Source of the DNA: Pseudoflavonifractor sp. An44
GTDB lineage: Bacteria > Bacillota > Clostridia > Oscillospirales > Oscillospiraceae
Length of the DNA stretch: 42,299 bases
Reading direction: 5' to 3'
Assembly: GCF_002161675.1 (NCBI RefSeq)
Contig: NZ_NFIH01000022.1
Span: 1-42,299, forward strand
Shown: in pieces, positions 1-6,667 of the stretch
How the letters are laid out: each line of letters opens with the position of its first letter
How positions within the stretch are numbered: position 1 is the first letter of the stretch
Made by a program: the position numbers and the translations under genes
The notes under the pieces: generated by a model
Seen by the model: only the letters and a program-made list of their open reading frames with translations
Told to the model about the DNA's origin: nothing
The model's database searches: none

Positions 1-1
1 G

Positions 2-1144
2 TCCTCCGGTTGGTGGGGCTATGACGTGGCCAAGCCCGCCTTCCTGGCTGAGCAGGGCCACCAGCTGGTGAACACCCACGGCGACTGGTATTGGATCGTG
101 GGCGGCAACAAGTGCACCGTGGACAAGGCCAGCAAGTTTGACATCAACAACTTCATGGGCGGCACCATCGAGGACCCCGTGGGCGCCATGTTCTGCATCT
201 GGAGCGACGTGCCCCAGGCTCAGACCGATGCCAGCGTGGCAGAAGAAGTGGCCGACGTCATCGCCGCCTTCGGTTCCACTCTGCCCGAGACGGCCGAGCG
301 CAATGTGCACCCCATCATTGCCGGCAGCAAGGTCCTGCTGCAGAAGACCTATGACTACGCTCTGACCCTGTCCACCGAGGGCGTCACTGACACCGCCAAG
401 GCCGCCTTTGAGACCGCTCTGGCCAACGCCAAGATCGTGCTGGACAAGGAGAACGCCACTCAGGACGAGATCGACGCCGCTTGGGACGCCCTGCTGGAGG
501 GCATCTGGGGCCTGGGCCTCACCCAGGGTGACAAGACCATGCTGGAGCAGCTGATTGCCAAGGCTGAGAGCATGATCCCCGACCAGGACAAGTACGTCCA
601 GGACAACTGGCAGACCCTGGTGGACGCTCTGGCTGCTGCCAAGGAAGTGGACGCTGACGGTGATGCCATGGACGAGGACATCCAGCCCGTGGCAGATGCC
701 CTGTTCAACGCCATCCTGGCCCAGCGCTTCAAGGCGGACAAGTCCATCCTGGAGGATCTCATCGGTAAGGCCGAGGGCATCAACCTGGACGGCTACACCG
801 CCGAGTCCGTGGCCACCTTCCGCACCGCTCTGGCCAACGCTCAGGCTGTCATGGCCAACGAGTCTCTCTCTGAGGGCGACCAGGCTACCGTGGACGCCGC
901 TGTGGCTGCTTTGAGCGACGCCATGAACGGCCTCACCGCCGGTGGCGCTCCTGAGACCACCGACAAGCCCGAGGCTACCGATAAGCCTCAGACCACTGAC
1001 AAGCCTCAGACCACCGAGAAGCCCGAGAACAACGTGCCCCAGACTGGCGACTCCGCTCAGGTGATGGTGTACGTGGTGGCTCTGGCTGCCGCTGTGTGCC
1101 TGCTGTCCGGCGCCACTGTCGTGGCCCGCAAGAACCGCGGCTAA
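2..1144 (+). CDS. Cell-wall-anchored GH20 beta-N-acetylhexosaminidase, 3' part
   Basis: The reading frame is open to the left edge, so the gene starts outside the window; the GTG at 26 is internal. The first ~90 residues match the C-terminal part of GH20 hexosaminidase barrels of Gram-positive surface proteins (WWGYD, then VNTHGDWYWIVGG, then GAMFCIWSD). Next come FIVAR-type helical repeats of about 60-70 residues (roughly residues 100-310), a Thr/Pro/Lys repeat stalk (TTDKPEATDKPQ), a VPQTGD sorting signal, a hydrophobic segment and a short basic tail (RKNRG). Known family role: removal of terminal GlcNAc/GalNAc from host or wall glycans outside the cell. The sorting motif is VPQTG rather than LPxTG. 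Catalytic residues are upstream and not visible, so activity is inferred. A strong terminator follows. Confidence 0.85.
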   Translation, partial: SSGWWGYDVAKPAFLAEQGHQLVNTHGDWYWIVGGNKCTVDKASKFDINNFMGGTIEDPVGAMFCIWSDVPQAQTDASVAEEVADVIAAFGSTLPETAERNVHPIIAGSKVLLQKTYDYALTLSTEGVTDTAKAAFETALANAKIVLDKENATQDEIDAAWDALLEGIWGLGLTQGDKTMLEQLIAKAESMIPDQDKYVQDNWQTLVDALAAAKEVDADGDAMDEDIQPVADALFNAILAQRFKADKSILEDLIGKAEGINLDGYTAESVATFRTALANAQAVMANESLSEGDQATVDAAVAALSDAMNGLTAGGAPETTDKPEATDKPQTTDKPQTTEKPENNVPQTGDSAQVMVYVVALAAAVCLLSGATVVARKNRG

Positions 1145-1159
1145 TTTCCCAGTTTCAGA

Positions 1160-1195
1160 AAAAAGAACGGTCAGCGTCAGCTGACCGTTCTTTTT
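1160..1195 (+). terminator. Rho-independent terminator after the GH20 gene
   Basis: A perfect 16-bp inverted repeat (AAAAAGAACGGTCAGC, loop GTCA) ends in a T run. It is symmetric and could also stop leftward transcription from the convergent phosphatase gene. Confidence 0.9.
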
Positions 1196-1227
1196 ATGCC
1201 TTTGATAGAAATGAATGACGGGTGTCC

Positions 1228-2013
1228 TCAGAACTCCAGTGAGACCGCCTCAGCGATGCGGGCGCCGATGGGGCCGTTGTGGGCGAACATGTCGCTGGGC
1301 TGGGTGGGGATGAGGGGGTTGCCCTGGTAGTCCCGTACCTGACCTCCGGCCTCTTCCACCAGCAGGATTCCGGCGGCGAAGTCCCAGGGCTTCAGGCCCC
1401 GTTCCAGGTAGGCGTCCATCCGGCCGCAGGCCACATAGGCCAGGTCCAGGGAGGCGGTGCCCATGCGGCGGATGTCAGCGCCCACCTCGAACAGGCGGCG
1501 GAACAGGGCGAAGTTACCCTCTGCCAGATGCTTTTGGTAGGGGCTGGTGCCGATGGCAATGAGGCTGTCCGCCAGCTCCTGCTGGTCGCTGACGTGGATG
1601 GGCTCGCCGTTGCGGAAGGCGCCCTGTCCCCGGATGGCGTGGAACATCTCTCCGTTGAAGGGGTTGTATACGATGCCCAGCATGACCTGGCCACCTTCCA
1701 CCAGGGCCAGAGAGATGGCGCTCATGCCCAGGTCATGGATGAGGTTGCAGGTGCCGTCCACCGGGTCTAAAATCCACATGGGGGCGTTGGGGTCCAGATG
1801 GGCGTTGGACTGCTCCTCGCTCATGAACTGGATGTGGGGCCAGCGCTTGGGCAGTTCTTCCCCGAAAAAGCCCTGGACGGCCATGTCCACCTGGGTCACG
1901 TAGTCCGCCCGGCCCTTCTTGCGGATGTGGGTAGAGCCCTCCCGGTCGTAGAGCAGCTTGCCCGCCTGGCGGACCAGCTCCATGAGGGCTTGGATATCAA
2001 TGTCTGTGTGCAT
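1228..2013 (-). CDS. Inositol monophosphatase family protein
   Basis: A 261-residue protein of the Mg-dependent IMPase/FBPase/CysQ superfamily. The metal-binding motifs are visible: EE in MSEEQSN, DPVDGTCN (D-P-x-D-G-T) and WDFAAGILLVEEAGG near the C-terminus. The start is set at the ATG at 2013 (MHTDIDIQ), which has GGAGA 8 bases upstream; the frame is open further upstream, but that part looks non-coding. The family dephosphorylates myo-inositol phosphates, 3'-phosphoadenosine phosphate or sugar phosphates, and the true substrate cannot be read from sequence. It is monocistronic, with its own promoter at 2054-2083. Confidence 0.88.
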   Translation of the reverse strand: MHTDIDIQALMELVRQAGKLLYDREGSTHIRKKGRADYVTQVDMAVQGFFGEELPKRWPHIQFMSEEQSNAHLDPNAPMWILDPVDGTCNLIHDLGMSAISLALVEGGQVMLGIVYNPFNGEMFHAIRGQGAFRNGEPIHVSDQQELADSLIAIGTSPYQKHLAEGNFALFRRLFEVGADIRRMGTASLDLAYVACGRMDAYLERGLKPWDFAAGILLVEEAGGQVRDYQGNPLIPTQPSDMFAHNGPIGARIAEAVSLEF

Positions 2014-2053
2014 GGGAATGTCTCCTCTCGCAGTGGGGTGATTCTGTGAGGAC

Positions 2054-2083
2054 AGTATAACCCCGGAGGAGGGAGGATGTAAA
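2054..2083 (-). promoter_or_regulatory. Promoter of the IMPase gene
   Basis: On the minus strand TTTACA (2078-2083) and TATACT (2054-2059) are 18 bases apart and lie about 40 bases upstream of the start codon. Confidence 0.65.
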
Positions 2084-2123
2084 GGGGCGGGAGGGAGATG
2101 AAGAGAAAAGGATATTGCCAAGG

Positions 2124-2504
2124 TCATCCGTTCCACCCATACCGAAGCACGTAATAGATCACATAGACCCAGTTCAGCAGCCCGTGGAAGATGGCCCACC
2201 CGATGGAGTGCCAGTTCACATAGGAGATCACCATGGCCAGGGCAGCGCCAAAGGACAGCCCCTTGGTGGCGTTTTGCACGGTGGTATTCTTCACGATGGT
2301 GGTGGTCTGCTTGGCTCCGTAGATCAGCTCTTCGATGGTGACGTCCAAAATCTCAGCGATTTTGTGGAGGGTCTCAATGTCCGGCTGGGTCTTGCCGTTC
2401 TCCCAATTGGACACCGCCTGACGGGTCACGTTGAGCTGCTGGGCCAGCTCGTCCTGGGTCATCTGTTTTGCTGTGCGAAATTTTTTGATGTTCTTGCCAA
2501 CCAT
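2124..2504 (-). CDS. XRE-family HTH regulator with C-terminal membrane segment
   Basis: A 126-residue protein beginning MVGKNIKKFR, preceded by AAAGGAAGG. Residues ~5-60 form a Cro/CI helix-turn-helix (MTQDELAQQLNVTRQAVSNWENGK). Residues ~80-122 are hydrophobic and aromatic, with one or two probable membrane segments, ending in YVLRYGWNG. This layout fits small membrane-tethered XRE regulators common in Clostridia; targets are unknown. It has its own promoter, with a palindrome overlapping the -10 that suggests autoregulation. The neighbouring DUF5131 gene is separated by a terminator, so the two are independent. Confidence 0.85.
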   Translation of the reverse strand: MVGKNIKKFRTAKQMTQDELAQQLNVTRQAVSNWENGKTQPDIETLHKIAEILDVTIEELIYGAKQTTTIVKNTTVQNATKGLSFGAALAMVISYVNWHSIGWAIFHGLLNWVYVIYYVLRYGWNG

Positions 2505-2531
2505 ACGGGCACCTTCCTTTTCTGGGGAGTT

Positions 2532-2568
2532 CCCTATTATGATAGGGGAGAAGACCCCCAAATGGCAA
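2532..2568 (-). promoter_or_regulatory. Promoter and palindrome upstream of the XRE gene
   Basis: Minus-strand TTGCCA (2563-2568), 18-base spacer, TATCAT (2539-2544). A CCCTAT-4-ATAGGG inverted repeat (2532-2547) overlaps the -10, as expected for an autorepressor operator (inference). Confidence 0.5.
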
Positions 2569-2610
2569 GCAATGATTTGTTGCGTGGGGAGGAAACAAAA
2601 GATTTCCACG

Positions 2611-2650
2611 AAAAAAGCGTCCCATGTGGAAGCTTGTTTCCATGGGACGC
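2611..2650 (-). terminator. Terminator of the DUF5131 gene
   Basis: Starting 3 bases beyond the stop codon, GCGTCCCATG pairs with CATGGGACGC, with further inner GGAA/TTCC pairing, and is followed on the minus strand by six T. Confidence 0.85.
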
Positions 2651-2652
2651 TG

Positions 2653-3483
2653 CTAGGGCTGGCATCGGCCGCACCAGCGGCACCCGTTGCAGGTCTCACG
2701 CCGGGCACAGGTGGCGCACCGCTTTTGCAGGGGAACCTCCTGAGCTGGGGCGGGATATTGCAGCCCGGAGCGCAGGGCCTGCACATGCTGATAGGCTTTG
2801 CAGATGTGATACGCCTTCCCGTCTTTGACAAAACGGTCCCCGGTGCCAAAGAAGGTAAAGGGCACCTGATATTGTCGGCACTGGTCATAGAGCTGTTTTA
2901 CCCATTCATAGTGCAAGGGCCTGGCTCCTTCGTAGTTTTCCCCGTCTGCAATCACATGCTCCAGTTGCCCAGTGGCTAGGTAGGGGGCCAAATCCACCGG
3001 ACCTAGAAAGGGGGCTACCATGACGCCCTTGTGTTTGGCGGGAATGTCCAGGAGGATGGGGAGCCGCTCGTCGGCCCGCCGTTGGTTTTCTGCCGTGACA
3101 TTCAGGGACACGTGGTCCCAGCCGTCCAGCCAGTCCCAGGGTAGGCACTCCCGGATGCGGTGGGCCCGCTTGGTCAGAAGGAAGAAGTGGATGTCAGAGC
3201 GCTGGCGGATCATGTCCCACACCTCGTCCCGCCACGGGTCCGCCTCTTCCAGAAAGAAGTCGCTGGTCATGCATACCCGGAGGGATTCCCCGCTCTTGAT
3301 TTTATAGTTGCCCTGTCGGTCCTTTTTCAAGGGCAGATTGAAATTGGTTTTGACCTTGTAAATGTCGCCGCCAAAGCGGTCCCGCTGGCTGTCCTGGTAA
3401 AACATGTAGCAGTGGTCGCAGCCCTCGCTGAACTTGCGGCAGCCGTGCCAGGGGTTCCAGATATCCCGGCTCATGGTGGGCAT
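2653..3483 (-). CDS. DUF5131 family (phage Gp37/Gp68-like) protein, radical-SAM-like
   Basis: A 276-residue protein. It opens with WNPWHGC and GCDHCYMFYQ, the conserved N-terminus of DUF5131 proteins (related to the radical SAM fold), followed by MTSDFF, LLTKR and PFLGPVDL blocks. The C-terminus is a cluster of six Cys in a C-x2-C-x5-C-x2-C-x2-C-x2-C pattern, likely binding metal. Starts are possible at 3483 (MPTMSRD) or 3474 (MSRD); tandem GGAGGAAGGAGG serves either. The family has no firmly established function and is often carried by phages and mobile elements. It shares blocks with the radical SAM protein at 5950-6639, so this region has two related proteins. It has a consensus-like promoter and its own terminator. 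Confidence 0.85.
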   Translation of the reverse strand: MPTMSRDIWNPWHGCRKFSEGCDHCYMFYQDSQRDRFGGDIYKVKTNFNLPLKKDRQGNYKIKSGESLRVCMTSDFFLEEADPWRDEVWDMIRQRSDIHFFLLTKRAHRIRECLPWDWLDGWDHVSLNVTAENQRRADERLPILLDIPAKHKGVMVAPFLGPVDLAPYLATGQLEHVIADGENYEGARPLHYEWVKQLYDQCRQYQVPFTFFGTGDRFVKDGKAYHICKAYQHVQALRSGLQYPAPAQEVPLQKRCATCARRETCNGCRWCGRCQP

Positions 3484-3514
3484 TCCTCCTTCCTCCAGGG
3501 GTATGGGTAGATAC

Positions 3515-3543
3515 AGTATAAGTTTTGGATGGGAGAGCGTCAA
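3515..3543 (-). promoter_or_regulatory. Promoter of the DUF5131 gene
   Basis: Minus-strand TTGACG (3538-3543), 17 bases, TATACT (3515-3520); 31 bases from the start codon. Confidence 0.75.
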
Positions 3544-3604
3544 GGAGGAGTCACGAACATCTTACCATTAAGCGGGAACTCGGGAAAATTGACGGAACCA
3601 TCCG

Positions 3605-3650
3605 ACCGGATGTGAATGTGAAGCCAGGCAGGAAGAAGTAACAGAGGGCC
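3605..3650 (+). repeat. Partial duplicate of the ribbon-helix-helix gene's 3' end
   Basis: The segment encodes DVNVKPGRKK-stop and continues into AGGGCCGCAAG. It resembles the tail of the downstream gene (DVNVKPNGKT-stop, then AAGGCCCGCAG at ~3948-3993). No start codon or ribbon-helix-helix domain precedes it, so it is probably a remnant of an earlier gene copy. Confidence 0.5.
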
Positions 3651-3680
3651 GCAAGATATCACCTCGCTTCCATCATACCA

Positions 3681-3708
3681 AGTATGCATTGCAAATGCAA
3701 TGCATACT
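3681..3708. promoter_or_regulatory. Perfect 12-bp palindrome, candidate operator
   Basis: AGTATGCATTGC and its exact reverse complement flank AAAT. It lies 58 bases upstream of the ribbon-helix-helix start codon. A related GCAATACAAAAGCATTGC sequence follows at 3736-3754, giving more half-sites. The arrangement fits cooperative binding by a small dimeric regulator; autoregulation is inference. Confidence 0.6.
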
Positions 3709-3765
3709 TTCCGGAAATCGTGGGATAGACTAATTGCAATACAAAAGCATTGCGAGGAAACATCT

Positions 3766-3981
3766 ATGGCCAGATTTGAGATACCGTCCACGCCGCCCAC
3801 CGTCAACAAGACCATTCGTTTTCCCAGTGATGTCGTAGAAGAGGTGGAACAGGCAATTCAGGGTAAAAATTGCACATTTTCAGCTTTTGTGATTGCCGCA
3901 GTCCGCTCGGCCCTGGAGGATATCCGCGAAGGGGATGCGTCGTGTCAGGATGTAAATGTGAAGCCTAACGGGAAAACATAA
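3766..3981 (+). CDS. Small ribbon-helix-helix (Arc/CopG-type) protein
   Basis: A 71-residue protein, MARFEIPSTPPTVNKTIRFP..., chosen from the ATG at 3766 with GAGGAAA upstream; the longer frame from 3700 would run through the palindromic operator. A beta strand (NKTIRFP) followed by two helices (SDVVEEVEQAIQ; TFSAFVIAAVRSALEDI) matches the YlcI/YnfO or CopG-like fold, a dimeric DNA binder. The tail is polar. No toxin gene follows in the same operon, so it is more likely a stand-alone regulator than an antitoxin. It ends in a hairpin terminator. Confidence 0.75.
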   Translation: MARFEIPSTPPTVNKTIRFPSDVVEEVEQAIQGKNCTFSAFVIAAVRSALEDIREGDASCQDVNVKPNGKT

Positions 3982-4030
3982 AGAAGGCCCGCAGTTTGAT
4001 GGGATTGGAATCAAACTTGCGGTCCTTCTT
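3981..4030 (+). terminator. Hairpin terminator after the ribbon-helix-helix gene
   Basis: A long imperfect stem (AAGAAGG-CCCGCAGTTTGAT with ATCAAACTTGCGG-CCTTCTT, 8-9 base loop); a T-rich stretch starts 10 bases further on. Confidence 0.7.
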
Positions 4031-4033
4031 CTG

Positions 4034-4062
4034 TTGACTTTTTCGCATTTTAGTACTATATT
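4034..4062 (+). promoter_or_regulatory. Promoter in the 414-base gap before the 73-residue gene
   Basis: TTGACT (4034-4039), exactly 17 bases, TATATT (4057-4062). No open reading frame begins until 4396, so the transcript has a long leader or is an RNA gene. Confidence 0.6.
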
Positions 4063-4068
4063 GAACTT

Positions 4069-4308
4069 GGACATTCTTATCAGTTTTCAAACAGCTGCGT
4101 CTTTATGTAACGAGCACATAAAACAGGCTTGGGGTTAACTTTGGATGTCTTACAATGAAACGAGTAAACCGTGAAACTCATCAATTCTTTCAGATGCTCG
4201 TTATGAATTGAGAAAGTAGTTGTGTGTGACTTTTAGTAGTTCCCCTATGTTTCACAGCTTTACACGACAAAAATCGAGCCAAAGAACATGGTTCCTTGGC
4301 TTTGTTTT
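4069..4308 (+). ncRNA. Candidate structured small RNA or leader
   Basis: It runs from the expected start of the 4034-4062 promoter to a terminator hairpin (GCCAAAGAAC, loop, GTTCCTTGGC, then TTTGTTTT; 4278-4308). Inside, TAACGAGCA (4108-4116) pairs with TGCTCGTTA (4195-4203), and CTCATCAATTC (4177-4187) can pair with GAATTGAG (4205-4212). There is no convincing coding frame. It could be a free small RNA, or an attenuator leader for the downstream gene together with the second hairpin. I do not recognise it as a known riboswitch. Confidence 0.4.
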
Positions 4309-4344
4309 GGTGCGTGTAAAGCAATATAAATAGGTATTTGCTTC

Positions 4345-4374
4345 CACGCCCAGGACAGAGGGGCGTGTTTTTTT
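4345..4374 (+). terminator. Second terminator-like hairpin just before the 73-residue gene
   Basis: CACGCCC, 8-9 base loop, GGGCGTG, then seven T, ending 9 bases before the AAAGGAGG ribosome binding site of the next gene. That position is typical of an attenuator rather than a plain gene end. Confidence 0.7.
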
Positions 4375-4395
4375 GGCTCAGAAAGGAGGTTTATT

Positions 4396-4617
4396 ATGAA
4401 AAAAGTGTCTGGAAAGACCCATACGCAAGAACAGCTGAATGCCTGGGCCAATCAAAATAACCCCAATAATAAGGCTTATCAAGCAAACTTGAATCATCAC
4501 AGCAATCAGCTTAATCCCAACCACAAGACGCACCAGCAAAGACACAACGCACAAAGGAAATATCAGGAGTCGGGATATGTGGAATGGGCGCCGGATTATC
4601 CTGAGTGGGATGATTGA
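4396..4617 (+). CDS. Small Asn/His/Gln-rich protein of unknown function (73 aa)
   Basis: MKKVSGKTHTQEQLNAW is followed by a hydrophilic stretch with repeats of NNPNNKAYQANLN and NQLNPNHKTHQQ, and an acidic, aromatic end (YVEWAPDYPEWDD). There is no signal peptide or membrane segment. The ATG has an ideal AAAGGAGG 7 bases upstream, and the codons are AT-richer than the core genome. I do not recognise a characterised family, though short NNPNN-containing proteins of this kind seem familiar from gut Clostridia. The Asn-Pro-Asn repeats suggest a disordered or nucleic-acid-binding chain (inference). Two terminator-like hairpins in the leader suggest conditional expression. Confidence 0.75.
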   Translation: MKKVSGKTHTQEQLNAWANQNNPNNKAYQANLNHHSNQLNPNHKTHQQRHNAQRKYQESGYVEWAPDYPEWDD

Positions 4618-4722
4618 AATAACTATCCTTCCAGTGGATGTGAAGGGGATGCGAGCAAAGATTCTTGACATGGACGGCAGCGCTGCCATAGGATAAAGAA
4701 AAACAGAAAGAAGCGATCGGTT

Positions 4723-4923
4723 ATGGACGAACAAGCAGAAACTCTAAAGCTGAAGAAGATGCTGGAGGATCTGTACGGGATGAAAATCAAAGATCCCAAA
4801 CCTAAGACAGAGGAGGAACGGGCGGCATTCTGGAGGCATTTTGAGGAGGTGAAGGCTGAGATACTCAATGAAATCGAAGCCAAGAAGAAAGCCCAGGGGG
4901 CAGTAGAAGTTAGTGAAAAGTGA
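4723..4923 (+). CDS. Small charged hypothetical protein (66 aa)
   Basis: MDEQAETLKLKKMLEDLYGMKIKDPKPKTEEERAAFWRHF..., mostly charged and predicted helical, possibly a short coiled coil; no known domain recognised. The ribosome binding site is poor (GAAAGAAG). It follows the 73-residue gene by 105 bases, so the two may share a transcript, and a strong terminator lies 20 bases after its stop. Its end overlaps a GTGAAAAGTGAATAGTGAAG-like repeat of the sort often seen between Firmicutes genes, so the last residues may be recently acquired. Confidence 0.55.
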   Translation: MDEQAETLKLKKMLEDLYGMKIKDPKPKTEEERAAFWRHFEEVKAEILNEIEAKKKAQGAVEVSEK

Positions 4924-4943
4924 ATAGTGAAGAGGTAATAAGT

Positions 4944-4977
4944 AAAAATCCCGAACGCATTTGCGTTCGGGATTTTT
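4944..4977. terminator. Symmetric terminator
   Basis: A perfect 16-bp stem (AAAAATCCCGAACGCA, 2-base loop) with A and T runs on both sides; works in either direction between convergent genes. Confidence 0.9.
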
Positions 4978-5001
4978 GGCAAATGACCCGAATTGTGATA
5001 C

Positions 5002-5037
5002 AAAGTGAACCCCCTTTTGCGTTAGGGGGTTCACTTT
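5002..5037 (-). terminator. Hairpin downstream of the radical SAM pair
   Basis: AAAGTGAACCCCC and GGGGGTTCACTTT form a 13-bp perfect stem; a third GGGGGTTCACC copy at 5045-5055 overlaps the stop codon of the preceding minus-strand gene. No T run follows, so it may protect the mRNA end ahead of the next terminator. Confidence 0.5.
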
Positions 5038-5050
5038 GCGCCAAGGGGGT

Positions 5051-5962
5051 TCACCGATTCCTGAGGCCGGTGTTCTCCGAGCCGCGCACTTCCTCGTGAT
5101 AAAAGTAATCCACGATGACCGGATGCCCCGGCTCTGCCCGGCCGTAGGGGAGTTCGTTGTCCACAAAGGGACAATCATATTCTCTCGCAAGGCGCTCTGC
5201 CCGCTCCTCCAACTCCCGGAAATAGCCCCTGTCTCCTCTGGTATAGATGGCGTTGTACAGCGGCATGAGGTCAGGGTATTTCTCCTGGATATAGGCTAAG
5301 ATGTCTTTTTTGAAGCCGCCCCGCAGATTCAGATTTTCCAGCCACACCAGGTCGCACTGGTCCTTGACCCGGTGGAAGATGGCCTCGAAATCCGTGATGC
5401 CGGGAAAAACCGGGGCGATGAAGCAGACGGTTCGGATTCCCGCGTCATAGACCTGCTTCATGGCGTCCAACCGCCGCTGGATGCTGACGGCACTGTCCAT
5501 ATCGTTTTTGAAATCCTCATCCAGGGTGTTGATCGACCAGGAAACAGTGACTTTTCCCATCTCTTTCAGCAAGTCGATGTCCCGCACCACCAAGTCGGAT
5601 TTGGTACAGATCAGAATCTCCGCGCCGCTGCCTTTCAGCTGCTCCAACAGCCTGCGGGTATTGCCGAACTGCTCCTCCTGAGGCAGGTATCCGTCTGTCA
5701 CCGAGCCGATGACCACACGCTGCCCGGCATACTTCCGGGGATTTTTAATGGCAGGCCAGTGTTTCACATCCAGAAAGGTGCCCCACGGTTCGGTATGCCC
5801 GGTAAATCGCTTCATAAACGAGGCGTAGCAGTACTTACAGCCGTGGGTGCAGCCTACATAGGGGTTCACCGAATAGCCGCCCACTGGAAGGGTGGATTTG
5901 GTCATGATATTTTTCGTTTCCACATCCCGGATCAGGACACCGCTTTCCACTATTTCCGCCAT
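5051..5962 (-). CDS. Radical SAM protein, mobile pair protein B (SPL-like)
   Basis: A 303-residue protein. The iron-sulfur motif CTHGCKYC (C-x3-C-x2-C) sits near residue 36, followed by the SPL-like blocks GSVTDGYLPQEE, EILICTKSD and TVSWSINTLDEDF. The start is the ATG at 5962 with GGAGGAACAG upstream; it overlaps the end of the partner gene by 13 bases, so the two are translationally coupled. The pair matches what NCBI names radical SAM mobile pair proteins A and B, two-gene cargo of mobile elements in gut Firmicutes (from memory of the family). Substrate and reaction are unknown; resemblance to spore photoproduct lyase does not establish DNA repair. Confidence 0.8.
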   Translation of the reverse strand: MAEIVESGVLIRDVETKNIMTKSTLPVGGYSVNPYVGCTHGCKYCYASFMKRFTGHTEPWGTFLDVKHWPAIKNPRKYAGQRVVIGSVTDGYLPQEEQFGNTRRLLEQLKGSGAEILICTKSDLVVRDIDLLKEMGKVTVSWSINTLDEDFKNDMDSAVSIQRRLDAMKQVYDAGIRTVCFIAPVFPGITDFEAIFHRVKDQCDLVWLENLNLRGGFKKDILAYIQEKYPDLMPLYNAIYTRGDRGYFRELEERAERLAREYDCPFVDNELPYGRAEPGHPVIVDYFYHEEVRGSENTGLRNR

Positions 5963-6639
5963 GCTTTCTGTTCCTCCAATACCCGGCAGAAGGCCGGGGG
6001 CAGCTCCTGCACCATCTGTTCTTCCCCCATGATGGGGAGCAGGTCTTCCTTCATGAACACAGGAATACCAAGGGCGTGGGCCTGATCGGTCAAATTCCAC
6101 ACCCACTCCGGTTTGGAGACGGCTTTGCCCTTCCTGCGTCCAGTCTCAGTACCAATGACGATCCACTCGATGCCAGTGAGGTCTACTGTACCGATGTCAT
6201 CAAACATGGGTTCAAAGGTCACATGGTAATGTCCGCCGCGGATATACTCCCGTAAAGTCTGGATGCGGACTTTTTCCCTGCCGGAGGTCACAGTCACGCC
6301 GAACCAGGCGTTGTCTAATGGAGTGGAAAAGACGATGTCCTCCGGTCTCTTGGTCAGGAACAGATATTGATGCTGTGGGGTTTCGGCCATTTTGGAAAAT
6401 ACCTGATCCCGCCATGCTGACTGCCAGTGGGCAAAATCGCTCATGCCGGTGAGCAGGAAATTTTGAGGGCGCTTCTTCTCCATCAGCCGTAGCTTATTGG
6501 GGAAAAACTCCGGATTTTCAAAGTCATCGATCGTATGGAACCGGCGGACATTGTTTCTGGCGTAGCAGTAGCTACAACCGATGGTACAGCCGATCACCAG
6601 ATTCATGTTCTGAATACAGTCTTTGATGCAGACAGCCAC
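5950..6639 (-). CDS. Radical SAM protein, mobile pair protein A (DUF5131-related)
   Basis: A 229-residue protein with CTIGCSYCYARN (C-x3-C-x2-C) near residue 18, then GMSDFAHW, YLFLTKRPED, WFGVTVTSGRE, HVTFEPMFDDIG and WIVIGTETGRR. These blocks are shared with DUF5131 proteins such as the one at 2653-3483, so the two are homologues. It is the first gene of the coupled rSAM pair, and the downstream partner starts inside its last codons. A flavin reductase gene ends 29 bases upstream on the same strand and may supply reduced flavin or belong to the same transcript (inference). Confidence 0.8.
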   Translation of the reverse strand: MAVCIKDCIQNMNLVIGCTIGCSYCYARNNVRRFHTIDDFENPEFFPNKLRLMEKKRPQNFLLTGMSDFAHWQSAWRDQVFSKMAETPQHQYLFLTKRPEDIVFSTPLDNAWFGVTVTSGREKVRIQTLREYIRGGHYHVTFEPMFDDIGTVDLTGIEWIVIGTETGRRKGKAVSKPEWVWNLTDQAHALGIPVFMKEDLLPIMGEEQMVQELPPAFCRVLEEQKAWRK

Positions 6640-6667
6640 CGCTGACGCCTCCTTCCTGTTTTAAGAT

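Noticed and set aside
3766-3981. Type II antitoxin
   Set aside because: The ribbon-helix-helix fold would fit, but no toxin gene is adjacent; a terminator follows directly.
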